DNA from: an uncultured Lachnospiraceae bacterium
Lineage (GTDB): Bacteria > Bacillota > Clostridia > Lachnospirales > Lachnospiraceae
Assembly (NCBI GenBank): GCA_900317505.1
Contig: ONHB01000007.1
Coordinates: 1-64,000, forward strand
Direction of reading: 5' to 3'
DNA length: 64,000 bases
Below, piece after piece: positions 15,752 to 25,384 of this stretch (position 1 is the stretch's first letter; the number at the start of each line of letters is the position of its first letter). Under the pieces are notes generated by a model, which ran no database searches, was not told the origin of the DNA, and saw only the letters and a program-made list of their open reading frames with translations. A program made the translations under genes and the position numbers.

Positions 15752-18700
15752 ATGTATTTAAAAAGTATTGAAGTTCATGGCTTTAAAGCCTTTGCCAACA
15801 AAATAGTTTTTCAGTTCCATCCCGGAATTACCGGAATTGTCGGACCAAACGGAAGTGGAAAAAGTAATGTAGCGGATGCGGTTCGATGGGTTTTGGGAGA
15901 ACAGCGTATCAAACAGCTGCGTGGTGCAAGCATGCAGGATGTTATTTTTGCCGGTACGGAAAACCGCAAGCCTTTGGGATTTGCCTATGTTGCGATCACA
16001 CTGGACAATAGCGACCATTCCCTGCCGATTGATTTTGAAGAGGTAAAGGTAGCACGACGAATTTATCGTTCCGGTGAAAGTGAATATATGATCAATGATG
16101 CTCCGTGTCGTTTAAAGGATGTCAACGAGCTCTTTTATGATACCGGTATCGGTAAAGAGGGCTATTCCATTATTGGACAGGGTCAGATTGATAAGATCTT
16201 AAGCGGCAAGCCGGAAGAACGCCGTGAGCTGTTTGATGAGGCGGCAGGTATTGTCAAATTCAAGAGACGTAAATCTGCAGCACAGAAAAAACTGGATGAT
16301 GAAAAAGGCAATATGGTGCGTATCAGTGATATTTTAGCTGAAAAAGAGCGCCAGATCGGACCTTTGGAAAAGCAGTCTGAAAAAGCCAAGATTTATTTAA
16401 AACACAAAGAAGAATTAAAGACTCTGGATGTCAATGTCTTTTTAGTTGAAAATGCAGAGTTAAAAGAAAAACTGACAGATCTTGAGAAAAAGATATCCAT
16501 TGCATCGGATGATTTATCTGAGACAACGGCCAAATATGACAATATCAAGATCGAATATGATAAAATTGCAGCCGAACTGGAAGAGCTGGAGAGCTCAATA
16601 GAGGAAGAACGCTCTTATTTGTCCAATACCGGACTGATGAGAGAAAAGTTAGAGAGCCAGATCAAGATTTTGCAGGAGCAGATCATTTCCGGTGAGAGCA
16701 ACCAGGAGCACTTCAAATCAAGACAGGCTTCTGTCAATGAGCAGATTCTCTTAAAGGATCAGGAAAAGGCGGATATTCAGTCCGGCAAAAAGACCTATGA
16801 TGACGCACTTGCGGAAATGGAAGAAAAAAAGGCCGAGGCCAATGCCAGATTAGAGGCTTTGCAGGCGCAGATGGATGAGCTCAATGACAAGATTGAGACC
16901 GGCAAAAATACGATCATCCAGGCCTTGAATGACCGTGCGACCATCAAATCGAGAATGGGTAGTCTGGATACCAGACAGGAGCAGCTCCAGATCAGAAAGG
17001 CAGAGCTCAATTCCAAGCTCTTACGTGTCAAATCCGATGAGGCCAAGCACGATGAACTGATCGAACAGTTAGAAAAAGAATTTGAAACAGTCAGCATCAG
17101 GATAAAAGAAATTCAGGATAAAAAGGTGGCTCTCGAACAGAGAAACACGGATATATCCGGTGAGTTATCCCAGTATGATCAAAAGCAGAGGGATGCTCAG
17201 GTACAGTATCATCAATACAAATCCAAGCTGGATGCGATCAGCAACCTTTCCGAGCGATACGACGGATATGGTACGAGTATCCAGAAGGTCATGGAGCAGA
17301 AAGAGCGCAATACCGGTATTATCGGTGTTGTTGCTGATATTATCAAGGTAGAAGCCAAGTATGAAACCGCTATTGAAACAGCACTTGGCGGAAATATTCA
17401 GAATATTGTTACAGATGATGAAGAAACCGCTAAAAAAATGATTGGTTTCTTAAAGCAGAACCGGTACGGAAGAGCTACATTCCTGCCACTGACTTCGATT
17501 ACCAGACCACAGAAGTTTAAAACACCGGAGGTGCTGGATGAAAAGGGCGTCATTGGTCTTGCCAATGAGCTGGTACATACCAAAAAGGAATATGAAAATG
17601 TAGCAAAGGCAATGCTTGGCAGGATTGTCGTCGTGGACAATGTAGACAATGCAGTCAAGATCGCGCGTAAATTTGATTACGGTATCCGTATGGTTACACT
17701 CGAAGGTGAGCTGTTAGTGCCGGGTGGTGCGATCAGTGGTGGTGCCTTCAAAAATGCGAGCAACCTTTTAGGCCGCCGCAGAGAAATGGATGAGCTTGAA
17801 AAGAAGGTCAAAGAATACAAGGGCATTATCAAGGAATGTCTGGACCAGATCGAGACACTCAAGGCCGAGCGTATGCAGGTAAGAAAAGATCTTGAAACCG
17901 TACGGGCACAGAGCCAGGAATATCTGATCAAGCAGAATACAGCACGTATCAATGTAGAGGCAGCCAAAGAAAAGAAAGATGAAAACGGACTTGGTTATTC
18001 CGAGCTTAGCGAGGAGCTGCAGGATATTGAGAAGCAGTTTAAAGAACTGTTGGAAGAAAAAGAAAATGCAGCGAAAGAACTGACCGGGTCAGAAAATATG
18101 CAGAGCGATCTGGAAAAGCAGATCGAGGAATACCAGAAGGAACTGGAGCATGTGCGTGTGGACGAAAATGCACAGGCAATGCACAATTCTGAAATGGATG
18201 TCGAAATGGAAAAGGTGATCCAGAGGCAGTCATTTGAACAGCAGAATCTGGAGCGTATTTTATCCGAAAGGCATCGTTATGAGATGGAGCTTGCTGAAAT
18301 TGAGGCTGAGATCAAACAGTCAGCAAGTGAGATCGAAGAAAAGAAAAAAGATATCGAAGAGATCAAAAAGACGATCACAGCATCTTTTGATAAAGAAAAT
18401 GAAAATGAGATCAAGCTTGCGGACGATATCAAGAGAAGAGAAGAGCTTTCTGCCAAACAGAAAGGTTTCTTTGGCGAAAGTGAAGAGCTTGCACAAAAGC
18501 GAAATGCCCTTGACAAGGAAGTATACCGCCTGACATCACAAAAAGAGCGTATCGAGGAAAGTATCGAATCACAGATCAATTATATGTGGAACGAATACGA
18601 GATCACGCTGACAGATGCGGCTTCACTTCGTGATGAGGAGCTGTCTGATCTGTCAGAGATGAAACGGAATGCGGCTTCCATCAAGGATTCCATTAAGCGT

Positions 18701-19309
18701 CTGGGAGATGTCAATGTCAATGCCATTGAGGATTACAGGACACTTATGGAAGAATATACTTTCATGAAGAATCAATACGATGATCTAAAGAAGGCAGAAG
18801 AGCAGCTGATCGGTTTTATTGATGAACTGGATAAGGCCATGCGCAAGCAGTTTGAAGAAAAGTTTGCTGAGATCAAGGTCGAATTTGACAAAGTATTCAA
18901 GGAACTGTTTGGCGGCGGTAAAGGCACGATTGAATTGATGGAAGATGAAGATGTGCTTGAAGCGGGCATTCGCATTATTGCACAGCCACCCGGAAAGAAG
19001 CTCCAGAATATGATGCAGTTATCCGGTGGTGAAAAAGCCCTGACAGCGATTGCGCTGTTGTTTGCAATCCAGAACTTAAAGCCTTCACCCTTCTGTCTCT
19101 TAGACGAAATTGAGGCGGCATTGGATGAATCCAATGTTGGCCGTTTTGCCGGATACTTACATAAGCTGACAAAGCATACGCAGTTTATTGTCATTACACA
19201 TAGACGAGGTACTATGGAACAGGCTGACCGACTGTATGGTATTACCATGCAGGAAAAGGGTGTATCTACTCTGGTCAGTGTGGATCTGATTGATAAAGAC
19301 TTAAAGTAG
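15752..19309 (+). CDS. smc: chromosome segregation protein SMC
   Basis: A 1185-residue SMC ATPase, the core of bacterial condensin with ScpA and ScpB. Walker A is GPNGSGKSN (about 32-40); long coiled coils flank a hinge domain (about 505-680, containing IGVVADII and [10 protein letters not shown]); the C-terminal head has the signature [18 protein letters not shown] and Walker [18 protein letters not shown] prefer the ATG at 15752 ([14 protein letters not shown]), with AAAGGG upstream, over an in-frame GTG seven codons earlier. Confidence 0.97.
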   Translation: MYLKSIEVHGFKAFANKIVFQFHPGITGIVGPNGSGKSNVADAVRWVLGEQRIKQLRGASMQDVIFAGTENRKPLGFAYVAITLDNSDHSLPIDFEEVKVARRIYRSGESEYMINDAPCRLKDVNELFYDTGIGKEGYSIIGQGQIDKILSGKPEERRELFDEAAGIVKFKRRKSAAQKKLDDEKGNMVRISDILAEKERQIGPLEKQSEKAKIYLKHKEELKTLDVNVFLVENAELKEKLTDLEKKISIASDDLSETTAKYDNIKIEYDKIAAELEELESSIEEERSYLSNTGLMREKLESQIKILQEQIISGESNQEHFKSRQASVNEQILLKDQEKADIQSGKKTYDDALAEMEEKKAEANARLEALQAQMDELNDKIETGKNTIIQALNDRATIKSRMGSLDTRQEQLQIRKAELNSKLLRVKSDEAKHDELIEQLEKEFETVSIRIKEIQDKKVALEQRNTDISGELSQYDQKQRDAQVQYHQYKSKLDAISNLSERYDGYGTSIQKVMEQKERNTGIIGVVADIIKVEAKYETAIETALGGNIQNIVTDDEETAKKMIGFLKQNRYGRATFLPLTSITRPQKFKTPEVLDEKGVIGLANELVHTKKEYENVAKAMLGRIVVVDNVDNAVKIARKFDYGIRMVTLEGELLVPGGAISGGAFKNASNLLGRRREMDELEKKVKEYKGIIKECLDQIETLKAERMQVRKDLETVRAQSQEYLIKQNTARINVEAAKEKKDENGLGYSELSEELQDIEKQFKELLEEKENAAKELTGSENMQSDLEKQIEEYQKELEHVRVDENAQAMHNSEMDVEMEKVIQRQSFEQQNLERILSERHRYEMELAEIEAEIKQSASEIEEKKKDIEEIKKTITASFDKENENEIKLADDIKRREELSAKQKGFFGESEELAQKRNALDKEVYRLTSQKERIEESIESQINYMWNEYEITLTDAASLRDEELSDLSEMKRNAASIKDSIKRLGDVNVNAIEDYRTLMEEYTFMKNQYDDLKKAEEQLIGFIDELDKAMRKQFEEKFAEIKVEFDKVFKELFGGGKGTIELMEDEDVLEAGIRIIAQPPGKKLQNMMQLSGGEKALTAIALLFAIQNLKPSPFCLLDEIEAALDESNVGRFAGYLHKLTKHTQFIVITHRRGTMEQADRLYGITMQEKGVSTLVSVDLIDKDLK

Positions 19310-19337
19310 TCAAATAAATATGCCGGGGGTTTGATGT

Positions 19338-20345
19338 ATGGAAAAATATGAAGAAGAACAGACATTTGATGAAAACAAAGATGCCTTAGACGGCGAAACA
19401 GCAGAAAAAAAAGTCGGTTTTTTCGGAAGATTAAAGGCCGGACTGGCAAAGACCAGAAACAATATTGTTCACGGAATTGACAATGTTTTCAGCGGATTTT
19501 CCAATATCGATGAGGATTTTTATGAGGAACTGGAAGAAATCCTCATCATGGGGGATATCGGTATCAACGCGACCAGCGATATCATCGAAAGATTAAAGGA
19601 GCAGGTCAAGGAACAGCATATCAAAGAGCCTTCTGACTGCAAGCAGCTTTTGATCAACAGCATGAAAGAGCAGATGCGTGTGGAAAGCACCGCATATGAC
19701 TTTGAGACCGAACAGTCCGTCATCCTTGTGATCGGAGTAAACGGTGTCGGTAAGACCACATCTGTCGGAAAGCTGGCAGGAAAACTCAAGGATCAGAATC
19801 GCAAGGTTTTACTTGCTGCGGCAGATACCTTCCGTGCGGCAGCCATTGAACAGCTGGAGGAATGGGCGCACCGGGCAGGCGTGGATATCATCAGCGGAAG
19901 TGAAGGTGCGGATCCGGCCAGCGTGGTTTATGATGCGGTTAATGCAGCCAAGGCCAGACACGTGGATGTCCTGTTATGTGATACGGCAGGCAGACTGCAC
20001 AACAAAAAGAATCTGATGGAAGAGCTTAAAAAGATGAACCGCATTATTGACCGGGAGTTTCCAAATGCGCATCGAGAAAATCTGGTTGTAGTCGATGGCA
20101 CAACCGGACAGAATGCCTTAAATCAGGCAAGAGAATTTGCACAGGTTGCCGATCTGACCGGTATCATCATTACCAAGCTTGACGGAACTGCCAAGGGCGG
20201 AATTGCCGTGGCTATCCAGTCGGAATTAAATGTTCCGGTCAAATATATTGGTGTCGGTGAGCATATCGATGATCTGCAGAAATTTGATGCAGACAGCTTT
20301 ATTGATGCGTTATTTGATGTCAAGACAGAGTCAGAAGCGGATTGA
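19338..20345 (+). CDS. ftsY: signal recognition particle receptor FtsY
   Basis: A 335-residue SRP-receptor GTPase that docks Ffh-ribosome complexes at the membrane. A short acidic A region (about 1-35), an NG domain with the P-loop GVNGVGKTTSVGKLA, DTAGRLHNKKNLM and TKLDGTAKGG are all present. It is the last gene of the rnc-smc-ftsY run. Its partner genes ylxM-ffh, which follow directly in many Firmicutes, are about 33 kb downstream here. Confidence 0.96.
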   Translation: MEKYEEEQTFDENKDALDGETAEKKVGFFGRLKAGLAKTRNNIVHGIDNVFSGFSNIDEDFYEELEEILIMGDIGINATSDIIERLKEQVKEQHIKEPSDCKQLLINSMKEQMRVESTAYDFETEQSVILVIGVNGVGKTTSVGKLAGKLKDQNRKVLLAAADTFRAAAIEQLEEWAHRAGVDIISGSEGADPASVVYDAVNAAKARHVDVLLCDTAGRLHNKKNLMEELKKMNRIIDREFPNAHRENLVVVDGTTGQNALNQAREFAQVADLTGIIITKLDGTAKGGIAVAIQSELNVPVKYIGVGEHIDDLQKFDADSFIDALFDVKTESEAD

Positions 20346-20439
20346 TACAGGATCAGATAAAGATAAAATTACAGGAAACAAAATAGTAATACAACCATAC
20401 ATAACAACACAACAAAAGTAGTATTAAGAGGGATGAGCT

Positions 20440-21663
20440 ATGAGTGACAAAATGTTGACTTTGGAAAAATTTGAAGAAGCTTCTGAAAAAGTAAAGGAAG
20501 CTACACTTCCGACAGATCTGGTATATAGTGAATATTTCAGCAGCCAGACCGGCAATAAGGTATATCTCAAACCGGAAAACATGCAGTTTACCGGTGCCTA
20601 CAAGGTAAGAGGTGCCTACTATAAGATGAGTACACTGACCGAGGAAGAACGTCAGAAGGGTATTATTACCGCTTCCGCCGGAAACCATGCACAGGGTGTA
20701 GCCTATGCTGCCAAAAAATATGGCGCAAAGGCCGTGATTGTAATGCCTACGACAACACCGTTGATCAAGGTAAACCGTACCAAAGGATATGGCGCTGAGG
20801 TTGTACTTTATGGCAATGTATATGATGAAGCCTGCGAAAAAGCATTAGAGCTTGCCAAAGAGCACGGCTATACCTTTATCCATCCTTTTGATGATCCGGC
20901 AGTTGCAACCGGACAGGGAAGTATCGCAATGGAGATTGTCAAAGAGCTTCCTTTGGTTGACTATATTTTAGTACCCGTTGGCGGCGGCGGACTGGCTACC
21001 GGTGTGTCTACACTGGCAAAGCTTCTCAACCCCAAGATCAAGGTGATCGGTGTTGAGCCTGCTGGAGCAAACTGTCTCCAGGTATCCCTGAAAAATGGCA
21101 AAGTCACAACCTTACCCACAGTCAATACCATTGCAGACGGTACTGCGGTTAAGACCCCCGGTTCCAATATTTTCCCTTACCTTCAGAAAAATCTGGACGA
21201 TGTGATCACAGTAGATGACGAAGATCTGGTTGTAACCTTCCTTGATATGGTTGAAAATCACAAGATGATCGTCGAAAATTCCGGACTTCTGACGGTAGCT
21301 GCTTTAAAACAGTTAAAGGATAAAGGCAAAAAAGTAGTCTGCATCTTAAGTGGCGGTAATATGGATGTGATCACAATGTCCTCTGTTGTACAGCAGGGCC
21401 TGATCATGAGAGACCGTATTTTTACCGTTTCCGTTCTTTTACCCGACAGACCGGGCGAGCTGTCACGTGTGGCAGGTGTGATTGCCAAGGAAAGCGGCAA
21501 TGTCATCAAGCTTGAGCACAATCAGTTTATCTCTATCAACCGTAATGCGGCAGTAGAGCTCAGGATCACACTTGAGGCATTTGGACACGAGCATAAACAG
21601 CAGATCATAGATGCCTTAGAAAAGAATGGATATTCTCCCAAGCTTGTAAGAACCAATATCTAA
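20440..21663 (+). CDS. ilvA: threonine ammonia-lyase with ACT domain
   Basis: A 407-residue PLP enzyme that deaminates threonine to 2-oxobutyrate. The PLP lysine is K55 in FTGAYKVRGAYYKM; the phosphate-binding glycine loop is PVGGGGLATG; SGGNMD lies near the domain end. A C-terminal ACT domain (about 325-407: VLLPDRPGELSRVAGVIAKE) probably binds a regulatory amino acid. The single short ACT domain matches the TdcB-like clostridial group rather than the two-domain E. coli IlvA, so catabolic versus isoleucine-biosynthetic use is open. No ilv genes flank it. GAGGGATGAG precedes the ATG. Confidence 0.9.
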   Translation: MSDKMLTLEKFEEASEKVKEATLPTDLVYSEYFSSQTGNKVYLKPENMQFTGAYKVRGAYYKMSTLTEEERQKGIITASAGNHAQGVAYAAKKYGAKAVIVMPTTTPLIKVNRTKGYGAEVVLYGNVYDEACEKALELAKEHGYTFIHPFDDPAVATGQGSIAMEIVKELPLVDYILVPVGGGGLATGVSTLAKLLNPKIKVIGVEPAGANCLQVSLKNGKVTTLPTVNTIADGTAVKTPGSNIFPYLQKNLDDVITVDDEDLVVTFLDMVENHKMIVENSGLLTVAALKQLKDKGKKVVCILSGGNMDVITMSSVVQQGLIMRDRIFTVSVLLPDRPGELSRVAGVIAKESGNVIKLEHNQFISINRNAAVELRITLEAFGHEHKQQIIDALEKNGYSPKLVRTNI

Positions 21664-21753
21664 TAGTTGCCTATTGCTAATTTTATTGGTGAAATATGTA
21701 TATTTTGCATTGAAAAATATTGTAATTCCGTCCATTTTTAGTTAAAAGGTACA

Positions 21754-21782
21754 TTGTCGATTTTTGTTGACAACTATATAAT
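21754..21782 (+). promoter_or_regulatory. promoter with internal inverted repeat upstream of the SCP2-like gene
   Basis: TTGTCG (21754-21759) and TATAAT (21777-21782) are 17 bp apart. The -35 and spacer form an inverted repeat, TTGTC...GACAA (21754-21773), which could be an operator. Confidence 0.6.
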
Positions 21783-21815
21783 TAAGCTTGAAAAGATAAA
21801 AGGAGGAAATGATCC

Positions 21816-22430
21816 ATGACCTATGAAGAAATCGTTGCATATACAAAAAAAGTAGTAGCTGCTGCTGACTTAAAAGCATATAAAGGACACCTTGCAGCAC
21901 AGATCAACATTACCGGTGAAGGCGAAGGTGCATTTTATATTGAATTAAATGATGGTACCGCAGCTGTAGAGCCTTATGAATATTTTGACAGAGATGTGAT
22001 CTTACAGTCTACAGTAAGTGTATTCACAGACATTCTGGATGGCAAAAAATATCCTCAGGAAGCACTGGACAACAATGAATTAGCTGTTATCGGTGATGCA
22101 GAAAAAGCATTAGAGCTTGTTGAAATCCTGAAGAAAAAACCTGCAGCTAAAAAAGCACCTGCAAAAAAAGCAGAAGCAAAGCCCGCAGCTAAGAAAGCAC
22201 CTGCAAAAAAAGCAGAAGCAAAACCTGCAGCTAAAAAAGCACCTGCAAAGAAAGCAGAAGCAAAGCCCGCAGCTAAGAAAACTGAACCTGCTAAAAAGGC
22301 AGAAGCAAAGCCGGTAGCTAAAAAAGCTGAGCCTGTAAAGAAAGCAGAAGTTAAGCCTGCTACAGTAGAGACAAAGAAAGCTGCTGTTGCAACAGCAAAA
22401 AAGAATGTTGCTAAAAAAGTGACAAAATAA
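21816..22430 (+). CDS. SCP2-like domain protein with lysine/alanine-rich histone-H1-like tail
   Basis: The 204 residues fall into two parts. Residues 1-104 are an acidic folded domain resembling the SCP2 sterol-carrier fold (INITGEGEGAFYIELNDGTAAVEP, VFTDILDGKKYPQEALDNNEL). Residues 105-204 are an extremely basic tail of KKAPAKKAEAKPAA units (14 residues, 42 bp) that degenerates towards the C terminus, like histone H1 and bacterial Hc1-type tails. The tail should bind nucleic acid or another polyanion; the ligand of the folded domain is unknown. AAAGGAGG, a good promoter and a terminator make it a monocistronic, probably well-expressed gene. Confidence 0.8.
   Translation: MTYEEIVAYTKKVVAAADLKAYKGHLAAQINITGEGEGAFYIELNDGTAAVEPYEYFDRDVILQSTVSVFTDILDGKKYPQEALDNNELAVIGDAEKALELVEILKKKPAAKKAPAKKAEAKPAAKKAPAKKAEAKPAAKKAPAKKAEAKPAAKKTEPAKKAEAKPVAKKAEPVKKAEVKPATVETKKAAVATAKKNVAKKVTK
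22128..22385 (+). repeat. coding tandem repeats of the KKAPAKKAEAKPAA tail
   Basis: About three close 42-bp units followed by variant units encode the basic tail. The near-identical copies could expand or contract by slippage or recombination without changing frame. Confidence 0.75.
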
Positions 22431-22457
22431 TTTGTAAAACATATTCGTATTTTAGAA

Positions 22458-22489
22458 AGTCGGTCGGAGTATTTCGACCGATTTTTTTG
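22458..22489 (+). terminator. terminator after the SCP2/histone-tail gene
   Basis: CGGTCG (22461-22466) pairs with CGACCG (22475-22480), extended by adjacent A/G-T pairs, followed by seven T's. Confidence 0.88.
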
Positions 22490-22581
22490 TTTTCGGAATC
22501 ATTGTGACGATATTAGTAACGCATTTTTGCGATGCCTGTTTAAGAATAGCGAAAGGGAAGATATTCTGCGATAAGTGTGTC

Positions 22582-22611
22582 TTGAATCGTAAAATGACAG
22601 TTTGTTATAAT
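22582..22611 (+). promoter_or_regulatory. promoter of the Spo0A-like gene
   Basis: TTGAAT (22582-22587) and TATAAT (22606-22611) are 18 bp apart. The expected start near 22618 lies just before GGAGGG (22627-22632), which supports translation starting at 22639 and not at farther upstream in-frame codons. Confidence 0.7.
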
Positions 22612-22638
22612 TCATGTCATAAGAATGGAGGGATTGAA

Positions 22639-23160
22639 ATGGAACAACGAAATGTTGTTACGACGAAAGATGACGCAGGCGTATACCAGATGCTTAAAAA
22701 TTTACTGAATCAGGATAAAGAATTTCAGATTATGATCACGGTCCCCGCCACAGGGAAGGAGGAAGATGTACAAGTCGTAACCACAGGCAATACAACAACA
22801 CCGGTAAAAAGAGATCTGGAACGGGATGTGACAGATATGATCCACGAACTGGGAGTACCGGCGCATATCAAAGGATATCAGTATCTGCGGGAAGCAATCA
22901 TGATGTCGGTTGAGGACATGGATATGCTAAATTCCATTACCAAGATTTTGTATCCGTCAATCGCCAAAAAATTTGAAACTACACCAAGCCGTGTTGAGCG
23001 TGCAATAAGACATGCTATCGAGGTGGCATGGAGCAGAGGAAAGATGGAAACTCTGGATGCTCTTTTTGGCTACACGATCAATACCGGAAAAGGAAAACCG
23101 ACCAATTCCGAATTTATTGCTTTGATCGCGGATAAGATACGATTGTTGTATCGGGATTAA
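22639..23160 (+). CDS. stand-alone Spo0A C-terminal effector-domain protein
   Basis: A 173-residue protein whose last 110 residues match the DNA-binding domain of Spo0A ([74 protein letters not shown]). The N-terminal 60 residues contain no receiver domain: there is no acidic pocket and no phosphorylatable aspartate. The start at 22639 follows GGAGGG by six bases; the frame is open upstream to 22504, but the promoter lies inside that extension. It could bind 0A-box-like sites without phosphorylation, either antagonising or supplementing the genuine Spo0A. It is monocistronic. Confidence 0.85.
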   Translation: MEQRNVVTTKDDAGVYQMLKNLLNQDKEFQIMITVPATGKEEDVQVVTTGNTTTPVKRDLERDVTDMIHELGVPAHIKGYQYLREAIMMSVEDMDMLNSITKILYPSIAKKFETTPSRVERAIRHAIEVAWSRGKMETLDALFGYTINTGKGKPTNSEFIALIADKIRLLYRD

Positions 23161-23181
23161 AATTGCTACTTTAAAAAAGGC

Positions 23182-23245
23182 CGTTAGCGTGTTATACTTA
23201 TTTGTGTGTTTAACACATTTTGAGGTATTTTTAGCTAACTAACGG
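23182..23245. other. inverted repeat enclosing the glgA leader
   Basis: CCGTTAG (near 23182) pairs with CTAACGG (23239-23245), and a smaller GTGTTTAACAC stem lies inside. The 3' arm abuts the GGAGG of glgA, so the fold could hide the ribosome binding site. No known riboswitch is recognised. Confidence 0.35.
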
Positions 23246-23259
23246 AGGTAGGGTATACA

Positions 23260-24705
23260 ATGAAAAATGTTCTGTTTGTGGCATCAGAAGGTGTTCCATT
23301 TATTAAAACGGGAGGTCTGGCCGATGTAGTCGGTTCACTGCCGAAATGCATCGACAAGGAATACTTTGATATCAGGGTCATGATTCCCAAGTACTCTTGT
23401 ATCAAACAGGAATTAAAAGATAAGATGAAATATAGAACACATTTCTATATGGATTATAACTGGAAGAGTGAATATGTCGGTATTCTGGAAGCAAAGGTAG
23501 ATGGCATTACATATTATTTTATTGACAACGAATCCATGTTTACCGGAGCCAAGATTTACAGCGACAATGTGCTCGATGAGATTACCAAATTTACGTTCTT
23601 TAGTAAGGCTGCTTTATCAGCTTTGCCGTTGATCGGTTTCAGACCAGATATCATTCACTGCCACGACTGGCAGACCGGTCTGGTTCCTGTTTACTTAAAA
23701 GAACGTTTTCAGGGAAATGAATTTTTCCGTGGCATCAAGTCCGTTATGACGATCCACAACCTGAAGTTCCAGGGAAGATGGAATGTCAAAGATGTGAAGA
23801 GCATTACCGGACTGCCGGATTATTTCTTTACCCCCGATAAATTAGAGTCATACAAGGATGCAAACCTTTTAAAGGGTGGTATCGTATATGCAGATGCCGT
23901 TACGACGGTTTCTCCGACCTATGCAGAGGAGATCAAGACAGCATTTTATGGAGAAGGACTGGATGGACTGTTAAATGCCAGAGCTAATTCACTTCGTGGA
24001 ATTATCAATGGTATTGACTACGATGATTTCAATCCGGCTACAGACAAAAATATTGTGGCTCCGTATGATGCAAAGAATTTCCGCAAGGAAAAAATTAAAA
24101 ATAAGAGAGCACTGCAGGAAGAGCTGGGACTGGAACAGGATGACAAGAAGTTTATGATCGGTATTGTTTCCCGTTTGACAGACCAAAAAGGTTTTGACCT
24201 GATTGCATATATTATGGATGAGCTGTGCCAGGAAGATGTACAGATTGTGGTACTGGGTACAGGTGAAGAGCGATATGAAAATATGTTCCGTCATTTTGAC
24301 TGGAAATACAACAACAAAGTATCTGCCAATATCTATTATTCAGATGCTTTATCACACAAGATTTATGCAGCATCCGACGCATTCTTAATGCCGTCTCTGT
24401 TTGAACCTTGTGGTCTCAGCCAGTTAATGGCACTTCGTTACGGCACAATTCCGATCGTAAGGGAGACCGGTGGATTAAAGGATACCGTAGAGCCGTACAA
24501 CGAATATGAAAGCACAGGAACTGGATTTAGCTTTACCAATTACAATGCGCATGAGATGCTTGCTACTATTCGTTATGCAAAATACATTTACTATCAGAAA
24601 AAGCGTGAATGGAACAAGATGATCGACAGAGCAATGGCCGCTGACTTCTCATGGAATGTATCAGCAAAGAGCTACCAGGAAATGTACGACTGGCTGATTG
24701 GTTAA
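23260..24705 (+). CDS. glgA: glycogen synthase (ADP-glucose type)
   Basis: A 481-residue GT5 glycosyltransferase that extends alpha-1,4-glucan from ADP-glucose. The ADP-glucose-binding KTGGL is at residues 16-20; IHCHDWQTGLVP and SLFEPCGLSQLMALRYGT (catalytic and nucleotide sites) are present. Length is typical. GGAGG precedes the ATG. It is not accompanied by glgC, glgD, glgB or glgP, so glycogen genes are dispersed in this genome. A terminator follows. Confidence 0.95.
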   Translation: MKNVLFVASEGVPFIKTGGLADVVGSLPKCIDKEYFDIRVMIPKYSCIKQELKDKMKYRTHFYMDYNWKSEYVGILEAKVDGITYYFIDNESMFTGAKIYSDNVLDEITKFTFFSKAALSALPLIGFRPDIIHCHDWQTGLVPVYLKERFQGNEFFRGIKSVMTIHNLKFQGRWNVKDVKSITGLPDYFFTPDKLESYKDANLLKGGIVYADAVTTVSPTYAEEIKTAFYGEGLDGLLNARANSLRGIINGIDYDDFNPATDKNIVAPYDAKNFRKEKIKNKRALQEELGLEQDDKKFMIGIVSRLTDQKGFDLIAYIMDELCQEDVQIVVLGTGEERYENMFRHFDWKYNNKVSANIYYSDALSHKIYAASDAFLMPSLFEPCGLSQLMALRYGTIPIVRETGGLKDTVEPYNEYESTGTGFSFTNYNAHEMLATIRYAKYIYYQKKREWNKMIDRAMAADFSWNVSAKSYQEMYDWLIG

Positions 24706-24719
24706 TCAAAAATAAGAGG

Positions 24720-24762
24720 AAAGGGCATTTTTTCGGAGCTTCCGGGGAAATGCCTTTTTTTA
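24720..24762 (+). terminator. terminator after glgA
   Basis: AAGGGCATTTTTTCGGA and TCCGGGGAAATGCCTTT pair with several G-U pairs around a GCT loop, followed by a T-tract. Confidence 0.8.
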
Positions 24763-24795
24763 AGCAGAATGTTGAAAATACAAGGAGCTGACAGC

Positions 24796-25338
24796 ATGCA
24801 GTTTACGAAGGCGGTTGCATCCGATTTTGATGCAATTAAACAGCTATACTGGAACTTAATAGATAAAAGCAGTAAAGAGCCTTCCTTTCCCGGCTGGAAA
24901 AAGGGCGAACATCCCTCGGATGAAATGATTACTACAAGCATTGATAAGGGACAGATGTTTCTCTTAAAAGAGGATGATGGAAAAGAAAATGATAAAATTG
25001 TTGCCTGCGCCGTCTGCAATTTTGATGCGATCGAGGAATATAAAAGCGTGCCGTGGCAGATTACAGACCGTGATACAGACAAGATCTGGATTTTGCATGC
25101 GTTAGCTGTTGATTATGATCACAGGGGACAGGGAGTTGGATGCATTTTTATACAGGAGTTGTTAAAGTATGCAAGAGAAAACGGCATACAGGCAATCCAT
25201 TTTGATGTGATCGGTCATAACAAAGCTGCAGAACAATTTTATTTGAAGGCAGGCTTTCATTATGTCTGTTCGCAGAAGATGTACTATGAAGTTGTTGGCG
25301 AGCGGGAATTTATGATGTTTGAATGGAATTTTGCATAA
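24796..25338 (+). CDS. GNAT family N-acetyltransferase
   Basis: A 180-residue GNAT acetyltransferase. The acetyl-CoA pyrophosphate-binding motif is HALAVDYDHRGQGVGCIFIQELL, followed by VIGHNKAAEQFYLKAGFHYV, the usual last strand and helix. The ATG at 24796 follows AAGGAG by nine bases and is preferred to an ATG nine codons earlier that lies in the terminator region. Substrate is unknown: members acetylate small amines, peptides or antibiotics. Confidence 0.85.
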   Translation: MQFTKAVASDFDAIKQLYWNLIDKSSKEPSFPGWKKGEHPSDEMITTSIDKGQMFLLKEDDGKENDKIVACAVCNFDAIEEYKSVPWQITDRDTDKIWILHALAVDYDHRGQGVGCIFIQELLKYARENGIQAIHFDVIGHNKAAEQFYLKAGFHYVCSQKMYYEVVGEREFMMFEWNFA

Positions 25339-25384
25339 ACATTGTTTTTTGAGAATCATTTGATTTTATTATAGGAGAAAAACC

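Noticed and set aside
17677-18186. Serine-rich minus-strand frames opposite smc
   Set aside because: Complementary strands of coiled-coil genes rich in GAG/GAA/AAG give long serine/leucine-rich frames; no ribosome binding sites or family resemblance.
22110-22442. Cysteine/phenylalanine-rich minus-strand frame opposite the KKAPAKKAEAKPAA tail
   Set aside because: It is the complement of the lysine/alanine repeat; the composition is an artefact and no start signals are present.
22504-22638. N-terminal extension of the Spo0A-like protein with two C-x2-C pairs (FCDAC...FCDKC)
   Set aside because: It resembles a zinc site, but the good promoter (22582-22611) and GGAGGG (22627-22632) lie inside it, so the stretch is most likely untranslated leader.
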